Source: Kamptonema formosum PCC 6407
GTDB taxonomy: Bacteria; Cyanobacteriota; Cyanobacteriia; Cyanobacteriales; Microcoleaceae
Length of the DNA: 64,000 bases
Direction of reading: 5' to 3'
Assembly (NCBI RefSeq): GCF_000332155.1
Contig: NZ_KB235906.1
Location: forward strand, 14,310-78,309
The notes under the pieces are model-generated. The model was not told the DNA's origin and ran no database searches. It worked only from the letters and a program-made list of their open reading frames with translations. Both the position numbers and the translations under genes were made by a program. Below, piece by piece: positions 53,935 through 62,844 of this stretch (the first letter of the stretch is position 1; each line of letters opens with the position of its first letter).

Positions 53935-54212
53935 CTTAAATAATTCTTAAGCGTACCAGGACGGGAAAAACCCTCAAAATTCACTTTTCTCAAGTGAGTT
54001 TTTTTGAGTTTTTCTGCATAAATTTGAGTTTTTTTGAATAAATTTGTGCAAGCGGCAAATTGAAGTGTTCGCTGTTTTTGGCTTAATTAGCAACAAAAAA
54101 CTCATAAAAACTCAAATTTATGCAAATTTATGCAAATTTATGCAAGGTAGAAAGCTTGCACAAAAAGCAGAGATGGACGGTAGCAAGCAATGTTTTTGTG
54201 ATCACAAATCGT
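53935..54212. repeat. Repeat block B, related to block A
   Basis: Same order as block A: TTCTTAAGCGTACCAGGAC, CCCTCAAAATTCACTTTT, CATAAATTTGAG, then CTCAAATTTATGCAAATTTA repeats, then GGTAGCAAGCAATG and TTTTTGTGATCACAAAT. Identity is high at both ends and low in the loop, as if the stems are maintained. It lies 4 kb after the iteron-free copy at 50.3 kb. Confidence 0.65.
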
Positions 54213-54954
54213 ACTTTAAAGTGCAGAAATAAAAATAATGCACCCTCATGAATGCGGAAGCCTAACCGCAAGGTCAGGTTTAATACTTTTTTAAGCTTTA
54301 ATGACAATTGTAACTGTTTGTACTACAAGTTAACTGAATATTGTCTCAACACAATAATGCTCCGTTTTTTCGCATAAAGCGATCGCACAGTCGGCTCCAA
54401 TTGCACAAAAATTATCATTCTGACCCCGGCATAGATAATGTATGCTCGCACCATCGGCTCGCGCAACATTGGGCGGTAGGACAGTTGTTGCCCTACCCAT
54501 AGATCATCTCAACTTGGGACAGTGCGGTGAGTGTACTGACTTCAAACAGAGCTGCTACGAATCGACTTCCCGCGATCGCAAACAACCACGATCAAGTTTG
54601 ACGCGCTGTGCTTGACTTCAGCTTGTACAAGCCTTGCCATGACAAAATACGTTCCTTTGCGTAAGTCCTGATAAATTTAGATGCCTATCGACGGGCTTGA
54701 GCCTCGCGCATAGAACCCACCACTACCACCAGCTTTTTGCTCGCTTGTGACTACCATCGCCGGAGCCAGAGGGCAAGCGATCGCACCTCCATGAACAATT
54801 TATACAATTAAAGGAAATTATCGTAGTCAATCTCTACTTTAATAAATCCTAATAGCCCTCTCCAATTGGGGGGGATAAAATCACCCACAATAGCGGTGTT
54901 CAATTACAGTTGTTAACTTATATATTTACAAACAGTGATTACCGATTAAAAGCT
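54213..54954. other. Region upstream of mobC, possible oriT
   Basis: No gene is supported over about 740 bp. HIP1 sites lie near 54380, 54573 and 54778. Just before mobC is an AT-rich stretch with GGGGGGATAAAATCACCC (54866-54883) and AATAGCGGTGTTC. MOB-type relaxases usually nick close to their own operon, so oriT is most likely here, but no nick consensus could be assigned. Confidence 0.35.
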
Positions 54955-55356
54955 ATGAAAAATTTACCGAAAGTCAGACCCAAAGAACGGCTATCAAACC
55001 ATATCCACATCCGCTTGACTGACTCCGATTACAGCGAAATTCAAACACTAGCTCACCAAGTAAACTTGAGTATGAGCGACTTCATGCGTCGTGCAGCTTT
55101 GAGGAGAACTATGCCACACCCTCTATCTGTATTTGATTTGAAAGCCTATCAAGTTTTATGCCAAATTAATGCTCAACTTAAAATTGCCGGAAACAACCTC
55201 AATCAGATGAAAAAAGCTTGCAATAGTGCTCTGGTATTGGGAGAACCCGTTATTGTTAATAGAGGACTCTTAGAAAATGTACAGCAACTTATTCGAGAGA
55301 ACCAAACTGCAATTAAAACAATAGTTGCCAACCTCACCAAATCTACAGTCCGCTAA
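54955..55356 (+). CDS. MobC-like relaxosome accessory protein
   Basis: With ATG 54955 the protein has 133 residues. Residues 12-60 are a ribbon-helix-helix of the MobC/NikA type (LSNHIHIRLTDSDYSEIQTL then AHQVNLSMSDFMRRAALRR). A helical region then contains QINAQLKIAGNNLNQMKKACN, the conserved GxNLNQ motif of MobC proteins. It binds oriT and helps the relaxase. It ends 50 bp before the relaxase gene, in the same direction. Confidence 0.9.
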   Translation: MKNLPKVRPKERLSNHIHIRLTDSDYSEIQTLAHQVNLSMSDFMRRAALRRTMPHPLSVFDLKAYQVLCQINAQLKIAGNNLNQMKKACNSALVLGEPVIVNRGLLENVQQLIRENQTAIKTIVANLTKSTVR

Positions 55357-55406
55357 TTCTTAATAAGCCTCAGCAATTGATGTAATAAATCTACTGTGAA
55401 ACGGCT

Positions 55407-57005
55407 ATGATTGGCAAACAAATCAAAGGTACAGGCTTTCGTGGCTGTCTGAACTATGTGCTCGGCAAAAAAGATGCCGATTTAATTGGTGGTACTATGT
55501 GTGGACAAACACCTGAAGAACTTGCTGCTGAATTTGCAATTGCCAGACCACTAAGACCTAACCTGAAAGTAGCAGTATTTCACGCCACTTTATCAGTCGC
55601 AAGCACTCAGAAACTAGAAGATTCTGTAAAAAATGAGCAGCGTTGGCTGGCAATCGCAGCCGACTACATGAAAGCAATGGAATTTGACAACAACCAGTAT
55701 GCAGTTGTCAAGCACAACGATACAGACCATGACCACATTCACATTGTCGCCAGTCGCATTTGCCTAGATGGAAGTGTCGTTGATGATAGCTGGGATTACT
55801 ACAAAAGCCAAGAAGTAATCCGCCAGCTTGAACAGGACTACAATTTAGAAACTATTGCACCCAGTTGGGAATTAGATAAGCGAGCTCCGACTACTGGAGA
55901 ACACAGGTACTTACAAAGCAAGGGAAATAAGAGTGTCAGAGTGCAATTGCAAGACCTAATTGATGAAGTTACTCAAGACAAGCCAACTATGCCAGAATTA
56001 GTTGAGCAGTTGCAACAACAAAGTGTAGAGGTGCAAGTTAGACTAACTCGAACTGGGTTGAGTAAAGGCATTTCTTACAAATTAGATGGAGTTGCTTTTA
56101 GCGGTACTCACTTAGGTAAAGCTTACACTTTTTCAGGATTGCAGAAGCATCGAGGCGTTAGCTATGACCAAGGGCGAGATAACGCCCTAATTGAAGCTTT
56201 AATGCAGCGACAAAACTTAGCCAATGCTAGGGGTGAAGCTCAAGCAAATGAGTTAGAGTCGTTACAATCTGAGGTAAGAGCAAATGAATTAGAGTCATTA
56301 CAATCTGAGGTAAGAGCAACCGCACCTGTAACTCCTGCAATAGCAAATGAATTAGAATTACAACTCTCAATCTTGCCAGAAAGTAATGAAATTCAGTGGA
56401 CAAGAGTGCGCTCGCATCTAGCCAAAGAGTACAGTTTGCCTTTAAAATTGCTCGATTTATTGCACTCTCATTCTTGGCTATATGCCGATAGCGAAGCCAA
56501 AGCTGTCTTTACGAAGCAGACACTATACGGAGAAACCTGTGAAGCTTTCGTTCTGGATGAAATCGGCAACTTTACTACAACCCATACTCTGCCATCTGAA
56601 GCTACGTTCTGGGTAACAACCACGGGGGAAATTGAGCGAGCAATGATTGCCTGTAATCCAATTGAAACCCTTTCAATTCTGCTTATTGAACGGGAAAACA
56701 ACCCGAATAACTTTGCAACTGTACCACCCACAATTTACATAGGAATTGAACGAGCTTCACAACTGCCTAGACAATTCTTACAAGAACTCGATACCGTTAT
56801 TATAGCAATAGCAGAAGATTCTCTGCTTGCTCAAAATGTACTCGCGCTGCTTCCGAATGCAGAAATTGCCAATCCACAGTCAAGTTGGAATGATATCTGG
56901 ATACAATTAATTGAGCAAAAACAGCTAATTGAGCGAGAACAGCTAACTTATAAACAAAATAGCCAACACCAAAAACAACGCATTCAAGAAATTGAACTGG
57001 ATTAG
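55407..57005 (+). CDS. MOB_P-type relaxase
   Basis: The 532-residue protein has an N-terminal relaxase domain (1-240): motif I Tyr17 (CLNYVLGKK), the usual nucleophile position, and motif III HNDTDHDHIHIVASR with His103, His108, His110 and His112 for metal binding. Family blocks LEQDYNLE and the HRGVSYDQGRDN stretch follow. The residues ANELESLQSEVR are duplicated back to back (nt 56247-56312). The C-terminal half (about 330-532) is unrecognised and could be an accessory domain. It would nick oriT and lead the strand during mobilisation. Its last codons lie in a 43-bp direct repeat. Confidence 0.92.
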   Translation: MIGKQIKGTGFRGCLNYVLGKKDADLIGGTMCGQTPEELAAEFAIARPLRPNLKVAVFHATLSVASTQKLEDSVKNEQRWLAIAADYMKAMEFDNNQYAVVKHNDTDHDHIHIVASRICLDGSVVDDSWDYYKSQEVIRQLEQDYNLETIAPSWELDKRAPTTGEHRYLQSKGNKSVRVQLQDLIDEVTQDKPTMPELVEQLQQQSVEVQVRLTRTGLSKGISYKLDGVAFSGTHLGKAYTFSGLQKHRGVSYDQGRDNALIEALMQRQNLANARGEAQANELESLQSEVRANELESLQSEVRATAPVTPAIANELELQLSILPESNEIQWTRVRSHLAKEYSLPLKLLDLLHSHSWLYADSEAKAVFTKQTLYGETCEAFVLDEIGNFTTTHTLPSEATFWVTTTGEIERAMIACNPIETLSILLIERENNPNNFATVPPTIYIGIERASQLPRQFLQELDTVIIAIAEDSLLAQNVLALLPNAEIANPQSSWNDIWIQLIEQKQLIEREQLTYKQNSQHQKQRIQEIELD

Positions 57006-57200
57006 TTGTAAACCACAGTAGCACGCCATTCGATTGAACTGGATTAGTTATTAACAGCAGTAGCACGCCATTCCATTTAACCAGACAACTGAACTGCAAC
57101 TACTGCATTAAAACGGCTACCGCCCTTGTTTCGAGACATTGACAAAAATAGCTGCAAAAAGCGAGTTCCGAGGCGGGAATTTTTTAGGCAGCTTTAACTG
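56985..57200 (+). repeat. Direct repeats after the relaxase gene
   Basis: Two 43-bp copies beginning ATTGAACTGGATTAGTT and ending AGTAGCACGCCATTC (56988-57030 and 57031-57075). They are followed by the AACGGCTACCGCCCTTGTTTC block (57111 onward), also present at 50317 and 53602. The first copy encodes the end of the relaxase. Confidence 0.6.
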
Positions 57201-57276
57201 TAACTACCTGCAATAGTAAACAGCCTTAACCAGTCCGAGTTTTAAGTTGGGTTCTTGACAGCGCCCACACACCAGC

Positions 57277-58014
57277 TTAAAACTTATCAATATACCTATC
57301 CCGCCTATCGGCTCGACTGAGCCAACCAGCACGGAAAACTGAATCTTTATTACCCGGTACACTCCACCGAATGTAGTCTTGTCGATGTCGTTCATTAAGC
57401 GCCCTCGCTAGTTGTTTCGGGTCAGCAATATTGCCAATTTCCCTCAAATATTGTCTCGACCTCCCCACCCCCGAATTAATAGCAATATCGGCACATACTT
57501 CAAAAGCAGGCTGAGGCAACTCAGCACAGCCACCAGGTGCAAAATAATCCTGTTTGTAAATTTCAGCCGCCGCAGTCTTGAATGCCAAGGGATTCTTATC
57601 ATAAGCAAACTTCACAAACATGGATGGATGACCGTTAAATCCTGCACCCAAATCAGATAGTAAATCATTCCGATGATTCCAACCGACGCTAGGAATAATT
57701 CCCATGCAAGTAAAGCCTTTTTGTCCTTGAAACCAGTTGCCGCTGTCGTTACCCAAATTCTGACAGCTTCCCTCGAAACCGAAAGCAAGTTTTAAAGCTG
57801 CTTCAGCTTTATTAGTTGATATATTAGTAGCATCTTTTTGTGTTTTTCCCGTAACTTTATCAGCCGTAATTTGAGCAGCACTAATTAACTGCTGTGCTGG
57901 TTCAGATTGGATGACTGGCGGCACTAGAATATATGCTACCGTCAGTGCAATAACTCCCCAAGTAACCAGCCTAAAATCAAATTCATCTCGATGTTTAGTT
58001 TTGTAAATTGTCAT
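57277..58014 (-). CDS. GH108-like muramidase, membrane-anchored
   Basis: This 245-residue protein has an N-terminal transmembrane segment (15-34). The lysozyme-like domain carries Glu81 in LAFGFEGSCQNLGNDSGNW then FQGQKGFTCMGI, equivalent to the EGGYxNDPxDxGGxTxxGI catalytic block of GH108. A C-terminal PG_binding_3-like segment follows (VCADIAINSGVGRSRQYLREI). It would open peptidoglycan for a transfer apparatus (VirB1-like role) or lyse cells. Its ATG overlaps the stop of the M23 gene by 4 bp (58011-58014). Confidence 0.8.
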   Translation of the reverse strand: MTIYKTKHRDEFDFRLVTWGVIALTVAYILVPPVIQSEPAQQLISAAQITADKVTGKTQKDATNISTNKAEAALKLAFGFEGSCQNLGNDSGNWFQGQKGFTCMGIIPSVGWNHRNDLLSDLGAGFNGHPSMFVKFAYDKNPLAFKTAAAEIYKQDYFAPGGCAELPQPAFEVCADIAINSGVGRSRQYLREIGNIADPKQLARALNERHRQDYIRWSVPGNKDSVFRAGWLSRADRRDRYIDKF

Positions 58015-58805
58015 TGGCTGTCCTCTGGCAATTTACTAGTTATTGTCATCTGGATAAACCCGGCTATTGGCGGTACTTTTTCGCCATCAGTGCCACCCGA
58101 ACGCTGTTGAAAATGAAGGTGCGGTCCCGTACCCGCCGTACCCGATTTAGCGATGACTGTGCCTACTTTTTGAAGACCGCTTTTGCACTCTCCAACGGGC
58201 AAATGAAGGTAGTCAAAACTAACGCCCCATTCTGTTACAGAATAGCTAGCAACCCAACCCCAGCGGCCATTTTCCCAACACCGAACGTTAACGGTTCCTC
58301 CTATTGGCCCAATCGCATACAAAGGCGTGTACATTGGTGTTGCCACGTCTGTTCCAAAGTGCATCGAACTGCAACCGGGACATGGTGACTTACGAGGCCC
58401 AAATGCACTACTGATTTGATATCCTGCAACGTTGTCCCCCGCTTGTAGAGAAGTTGCCCATTTTCCGCTAAACTTGGGGGTATTGTTGGAATTAATGCGG
58501 CTACTGCGAGCAGTTTCGGATAACCCTGATGCAATTGTTGCCTGTTGATTATTAGCGGCTAATTGAACTGTTTGACCTGATTGAACTGTTTGAACAGCTT
58601 GCCCACCTCTCACCAACACTCCAACTGAATTCTGCAAAATTTGGTTAAGCCCAGGTGCTAAAATAGCGATCGCGATTCCCGTAACCACCACAGCAGTAAT
58701 AAAATCCCCCCGGCGGTAAGCAGTGTCCAAACGGACTGGATTGTGCTGATAGCCAGATAAAGGAGAATAGACAATAGAAGATGTGTCAACAGGAAACTCA
58801 AACAT
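58011..58805 (-). CDS. M23-family peptidase with N-terminal membrane anchor
   Basis: This 264-residue protein has a transmembrane segment at 35-55 and a Gln/Val/Thr-rich linker. The LytM/M23 domain shows SSMHFGTDVATPMYTPLYA (His149, Asp153), DYLHL and the GTGPHLHFQQR motif (HxH). These residues bind zinc and cleave peptide cross-links in the wall. Together with the overlapping GH108 gene it forms a two-enzyme wall-opening pair. It overlaps the upstream 143-residue gene by 8 bp. Confidence 0.88.
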   Translation of the reverse strand: MFEFPVDTSSIVYSPLSGYQHNPVRLDTAYRRGDFITAVVVTGIAIAILAPGLNQILQNSVGVLVRGGQAVQTVQSGQTVQLAANNQQATIASGLSETARSSRINSNNTPKFSGKWATSLQAGDNVAGYQISSAFGPRKSPCPGCSSMHFGTDVATPMYTPLYAIGPIGGTVNVRCWENGRWGWVASYSVTEWGVSFDYLHLPVGECKSGLQKVGTVIAKSGTAGTGPHLHFQQRSGGTDGEKVPPIAGFIQMTITSKLPEDSQ

Positions 58806-59229
58806 CAGTCAATATCTCCCGCTTATCAAAGGTGTAACTCTTCAACTTGCCATCAGGCTCAAATTGCACAATTAACTTTTTGCCATTAGTAGCAGTCCAG
58901 CTAAATTTATCGAGTTCAATCCCACATCCAGCACCGATAATTGCTTCGATTTCTGCGATCGCTGTTCCAGTTTTTAGCAACTCTCTGACTTGGGCATATT
59001 GTTCAACAGTGAAGGGTTTTTGATTGATACAACCTGTTGCAGTTTGAGCTAAAACAGTTTTGATTTGATGGGCTGCAATCACACCTGCTTTCTCCACTCT
59101 CTGCTTCGTTTCTGGCAACAACGCCCCATCGAATTTCAAGTAATAACCGCTTCGTAAATTGAGCAATAACAACCCACTCATTAACAATAAAGCGATAGCG
59201 TTAGATGGTCTTAATTTAGCCCATGCCAT
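58798..59229 (-). CDS. Small membrane-anchored protein, BLIP/SmpA-like fold
   Basis: This 143-residue protein has an N-terminal signal/anchor (9-24). Its C-terminal half reads EIEAIIGAGCGIELDKFSWT, then TNGKKLIVQFEPDGKLKSYTF. That pattern of helix, GxGC, and W ... hydrophobic strand with DGKL is typical of SmpA/BLIP-like tandem folds. It sits between the wall-hydrolase pair and the ATPase genes and is probably an envelope scaffold protein. Confidence 0.6.
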   Translation of the reverse strand: MAWAKLRPSNAIALLLMSGLLLLNLRSGYYLKFDGALLPETKQRVEKAGVIAAHQIKTVLAQTATGCINQKPFTVEQYAQVRELLKTGTAIAEIEAIIGAGCGIELDKFSWTATNGKKLIVQFEPDGKLKSYTFDKREILTDV

Positions 59230-59267
59230 AGCAATTTAATGGGGCATTGCTGCCCCATCCTCCCTGA

Positions 59268-59741
59268 TTATTCGTTATCAGAAATAGGTACAGTTTGCAG
59301 AGCACCCCGCTGCAATTGCCGCAGTTCAGTTCTTGTCAATTGACGACCCCCTCCATAACTAGCAAAGGTAGGAGAAAAGCTGGTATTGGCATAGTTAATA
59401 GTTTGGGTACCCAAACCACCACCAACTGCCCAGCCAACTTGAGCCGGGTTAAAAGGGTCTGGAGATTTCGCTACTTGCTGTCTGGAAATCAAGGCATTCC
59501 AGACAAAGAAAAACCCAAAAATCGATAGCCAAATCAACCCAATACTGACACTAGCTGTGCGAATTGGCCACTTGCGTAATGCTTTAATCCACAAACAAAT
59601 GGCATCATATCCCACCCATGGATTGCTATCAGCATCATAGTTAGGAACAACCACAACACGAGTCACAACCGTTTGTTGGGATTGGGTTTGATAATTGGGT
59701 TGTAAGGGAACATGAACTATTGAACTATTGTTGTTAGTCAA
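59268..59741 (-). CDS. Single-pass membrane protein of the transfer cluster
   Basis: This 157-residue protein has one transmembrane segment (about 64-82, VSIGLIWLSIFGFFFVWNAL), a polar N-terminus rich in Gln/Val and a Gly/Ser-rich C-terminal part. No catalytic motif. AGGAGGTAAATTC precedes the ATG. It is co-directional with neighbours, 38 bp before the next gene. Confidence 0.6.
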   Translation of the reverse strand: MTNNNSSIVHVPLQPNYQTQSQQTVVTRVVVVPNYDADSNPWVGYDAICLWIKALRKWPIRTASVSIGLIWLSIFGFFFVWNALISRQQVAKSPDPFNPAQVGWAVGGGLGTQTINYANTSFSPTFASYGGGRQLTRTELRQLQRGALQTVPISDNE

Positions 59742-59869
59742 GGAATTTACCTCCTATAAAATGAAGTTGAGAATTGGGCAATAGCCCAGGTTTTGCAAAG
59801 GATTGCACTCTGCTATCACGCTTGGTTACGGTTGGCTATGCCTGTTTATTTGTCAGTATCAAAAGCAAT

Positions 59870-61621
59870 TTACTTAAGAAAATCAGCAAAGTGAGCAATC
59901 AAAATGGGCGGAGCATACTTACGAATCAAGTAGCAAAAACAGGGCTTGCCCACATTACTATAAGAGCGATGCGAATCTGGTTCATGTCGCTTACACCGCA
60001 GCACATTTTTGATAATATCGCTGGCATTTCTGCTAACATCTAAGTAGCTCAAAATCTCTTCAAAAAGCTCCACCTCTGTTACATCTGGAAAGTATTTGGC
60101 AAACTGAGACTCGTCCCAAACAACAGGCCAAACTGGGGGGACAAAAGGAGGATTTGGTGGCATTCTTGAGACGTGAGACTCGTCCCTGGGACTTTGGGAC
60201 GCTTCACTCAGATTGCTTTGTGGCTGTTGGGTTTGTTTGGGACTCGTCTCGCTGTTTGGGACTTGTCCCATCCAATCTCCTGATAGAAATTCTGAGCGAT
60301 ATCGCCTTTCTGCAATTAGCTTATTGATTTCCTCTTCAGTCGATTCGGCTACCCAGTAATCCCAACTAATTTGAGGATTATTCGGTGACTGTTGATTTGA
60401 TTGTTGGCTTGGTTGCTGTTGATTTTGTTGATGTTGACTTTGTTGATGTTGATTTGGTTGCTGTTGACTTGATTGTTGTTGACTTGGTTGCTGTTGGCTT
60501 GATTGTTGCTGATTAGGTTGTTGTTGCCAAGGTTTAGGTATTGGCAATTCAGAGGAAATCACATCCGACTTTTCGCGATAGCTTAATTCAGGAAATAGCT
60601 GAATCAAGTATTGCGAATTCATCCAAGGTTGCAACTGTACCGCCTCTCGAATGGGATTGCCATCATCGTCTTCTCGATACCCCTTAATAAAGCCTCGAAA
60701 GGCAGGTCTAGGATGCCCAAAAGTGTCCCTTTCTGCCTTAAGATGAAGCGTGAGTAATTGCTCCTCTTTCATCTCATGTTCGCCTGTACGCTTGCTATTA
60801 CCCGTGCCACCTTTCTTGTCCGTATGGCTGATTAAGATAGGAAATTCTCTAGCTTTTCTGGCATCAGATAAGACGGAAAATAGGAAATCCTCTACACCAT
60901 TTCCAGGGATACGAGTAGCATAATTGGTGTACTCATCCCACACCGAAGTAATAGGAGGAGAATTGAGGTTGCGGGTTTTGAGTCGCTTGTAATAATTAGA
61001 GAGTTGAGCCGCAATTGCGGCATAGTTTTGTTGGTGTCCAACTAAACGACAAGCGAACCATTTATCCTCATTTTGATGAGCGTGAGGGTCGCTCACTTCT
61101 AAGCTGTGTCCGCAGTACAATTTTCTTAGTAAAATTAAGAAGCCAACAAAGGTAGTTTTGAAGGCTCCTTGACCTCCTTTTACTAGCAAAGCAGGGGGTT
61201 CAAGCAAGCACAAAACCCACTTAGTCTCAGGTTGATTGAGTAACATCCACAACTCTTCTAATCTGCGGTCATTTGCTCCTTTAGCTGCATCAATTGGTAT
61301 TATTGGTTGAGTGGGAGGTGTGGGACTATTAGAAGAGTCTGGAGGCTGTTGTCCTGGTTGCCCAGGCGTTGTTTGTTGTGACTCTAATTCCAACACTTTG
61401 TAGAGGTGATAGCAGCCAGTTCCTACACTAATAAGAGCGATAGCGATGCCAATTGGTTTCCAATCAGGCGGCTTAGAAGTGGCGTATAACTTGTCAGTTT
61501 GCTGCCACAACTGCACATCTCTTTCTGTCAATACATCTTGAGTTTTAGTGGCATGATAACCAATAGTTAATGCACCCATAAAGCAGCCAGTAGCAATGCA
61601 CGCTCGTACCCATTTATTCAT
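59870..61621 (-). CDS. Membrane-anchored P-loop ATPase of the transfer cluster, with Gln-rich linker
   Basis: This 583-residue protein has two transmembrane segments (8-23 and 56-73). An NTPase domain has a Walker A-like VKGGQGAFKTT (147-157) and Walker B SVWDEYTNY (226-233), then LISHTDKKGG like a sensor segment. From about 367 a SQQQPNQ-type Gln/Ser/Pro repeat of some 60 residues leads to a C-terminal domain (EVELFEEILSYLDVSRNASD ... KPCFCYLIRKYAPP). N-terminal membrane anchoring plus ATPase is the arrangement of coupling-protein-like components, so a DNA transfer motor is plausible. Start ATG 61621 has AGGAGGT 10 nt upstream, inside a triplicated sequence. Confidence 0.7.
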   Translation of the reverse strand: MNKWVRACIATGCFMGALTIGYHATKTQDVLTERDVQLWQQTDKLYATSKPPDWKPIGIAIALISVGTGCYHLYKVLELESQQTTPGQPGQQPPDSSNSPTPPTQPIIPIDAAKGANDRRLEELWMLLNQPETKWVLCLLEPPALLVKGGQGAFKTTFVGFLILLRKLYCGHSLEVSDPHAHQNEDKWFACRLVGHQQNYAAIAAQLSNYYKRLKTRNLNSPPITSVWDEYTNYATRIPGNGVEDFLFSVLSDARKAREFPILISHTDKKGGTGNSKRTGEHEMKEEQLLTLHLKAERDTFGHPRPAFRGFIKGYREDDDGNPIREAVQLQPWMNSQYLIQLFPELSYREKSDVISSELPIPKPWQQQPNQQQSSQQQPSQQQSSQQQPNQHQQSQHQQNQQQPSQQSNQQSPNNPQISWDYWVAESTEEEINKLIAERRYRSEFLSGDWMGQVPNSETSPKQTQQPQSNLSEASQSPRDESHVSRMPPNPPFVPPVWPVVWDESQFAKYFPDVTEVELFEEILSYLDVSRNASDIIKNVLRCKRHEPDSHRSYSNVGKPCFCYLIRKYAPPILIAHFADFLK

Positions 61622-61722
61622 GGCTGTTTGACCTCCTGTTCTCGATTGAATTTCATGGCTGTTTGACCTCCTGTTCTCGATTGAATTTCATGGCTGTTTG
61701 ACCTCTTGTTCTCGATTGAATT
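61620..61722 (-). repeat. Three tandem 35-bp repeats carrying RBS and start codon
   Basis: The unit ATGGCTGTTTGACCTCCTGT then TCTCGATTGAATTTC occurs at 61620-61654 and 61655-61689, with a slightly diverged copy from 61690. On the coding strand each copy holds AGGAGGT (AAGAGGT in the oldest) and CCATGA. The first stop and last start of adjacent genes belong to different copies, and two 12-codon mini-ORFs (MKFNREQEVKQP) fill the space. Confidence 0.85.
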
Positions 61723-62410
61723 CTCGTTCAGCTTCTCGCTGTTCTTCTATTTGCTTCCCTGATAAAGCTTCAGCAGATTGTTGTAGATAAAGAGTGCGAC
61801 TTTGCCTTAGTTTCCGCATAGCTGCTATCATTAAATTAGGCTGGACATCGGCAATGGTGGAAACTTGTCCAGTTCGAGCTTGTAGCACTGCACAATACTC
61901 AAATAAAGCAGCAGCCATTCTGGGATAGTCAAGTCGAATTGCTGCTTGATTCCAATCTGTTTCTATGCGACTTTCTACTAAGTCAAAACATCCGTCGCGG
62001 CTCATGCGGTGACAGGGGTGTTTTTTGTCTTCTCTTTGTTTGTCAATGTTGAAGGTCTTTTTCTGAGCTTCTGCTAGGATTAATCGCTGCCATTGACCGG
62101 GTTCTCCTACGCCATCACCCCATACAAATAGGTTCATTTGTTGTTGGTCTTGGAGGAAGTTGGTATCGAGTTGATTGACTAATGTTTGGGGGTTGAAAGT
62201 GGTGGTTGGTGCTACTTTCTTTTGAGGTTGGCTGTTGAAAGTCCAATAGGCGATAATTCCGGCAATAGGTAGTGCTACCGCACCAACTGCAATCAATCGA
62301 ATTGCTAGGGGCGATAGTTTGAATTTAGGGCGGTTTTTTTGTTGTTCAAAAGTCAATGGATATGGTGGTGGTTGCCATTCGGGTTGGGGTGGAATTGGTT
62401 GTACATCCAT
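61688..62410 (-). CDS. Single-pass membrane protein of the transfer cluster
   Basis: This 240-residue protein has a Pro-rich cytoplasmic-looking N-terminus (QPIPPQPEWQPPPYP), one transmembrane segment (35-57), and a C-terminal domain with two Cys pairs (HPCHRMSRDGCFDLVESRI, FEYCAV) and a charged helical end (KQIEEQREAEREFNREQEV). No known family. The layout is like structural components of type IV secretion channels. The stop TGA overlaps an ATG of the repeated leader. Confidence 0.6.
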   Translation of the reverse strand: MDVQPIPPQPEWQPPPYPLTFEQQKNRPKFKLSPLAIRLIAVGAVALPIAGIIAYWTFNSQPQKKVAPTTTFNPQTLVNQLDTNFLQDQQQMNLFVWGDGVGEPGQWQRLILAEAQKKTFNIDKQREDKKHPCHRMSRDGCFDLVESRIETDWNQAAIRLDYPRMAAALFEYCAVLQARTGQVSTIADVQPNLMIAAMRKLRQSRTLYLQQSAEALSGKQIEEQREAEREFNREQEVKQP

Positions 62411-62420
62411 GTTATTTATC

Positions 62421-62586
62421 CTGTTGTTGTTAAGAGATTGCTAAGCCATCTGTACCTATAAATACTTCAGGTTTTCTCCTGTTGTTGTTAAGAGATTGCT
62501 AAGCCATCTGTACCTATAAATACTTCAGGTTTTCTCCTGTTGTTGTTGAGAGATTGCTAAGCCATCTGTACCTATAAATACTTCAG
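62421..62586 (-). repeat. 58-bp tandem repeats at the 3' end of the 91-residue gene
   Basis: The unit CTGTTGTTGTTAAGAGATTG ... CTTCAGGTTTTCTC lies at 62421-62478 and 62479-62536, with a third partial copy from 62537 that encodes the natural C-terminus (EVFIGTDGLAISQQQQEKT). The extra copies are downstream of the stop, so they are duplicated gene ends in the spacer. Confidence 0.85.
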
Positions 62587-62800
62587 TTGCACCGATAATT
62601 AGCTCAGTTGATGGTGGTGAAATCTTGGAGGACTTGGGCTCTGTTTTTTGAGGCTTTAGGAAACAGGAAAGGCAAATAGCTAAGGCGATAAAGGCTCCAC
62701 CTAAACTGCCGATTGGGGTGCTGTTGCCAACTGCAACGCCGCTCAACATTGTTAAGCTGGTGATGCCAATTGCTCTATTTCTTTCCTGTTCAACTAACAC
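62525..62800 (-). CDS. Small two-pass membrane protein of the transfer cluster
   Basis: This 91-residue protein starts at GTG 62800 and has two hydrophobic segments (12-25, 31-48) and a Ser/Pro-rich tail. The frame is open upstream (EAHTELGKALAIQQKV) to within the end of the preceding gene, so an earlier non-ATG start is possible. Size and topology recall VirB2/TrbC-like pilin or channel subunits, but no signature confirms this. Confidence 0.5.
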   Translation of the reverse strand: MLVEQERNRAIGITSLTMLSGVAVGNSTPIGSLGGAFIALAICLSCFLKPQKTEPKSSKISPPSTELIIGATEVFIGTDGLAISQQQQEKT

Positions 62801-62844
62801 TTTTTGTTGTATCGCTAGGGCTTTTCCTAGTTCTGTATGAGCTT

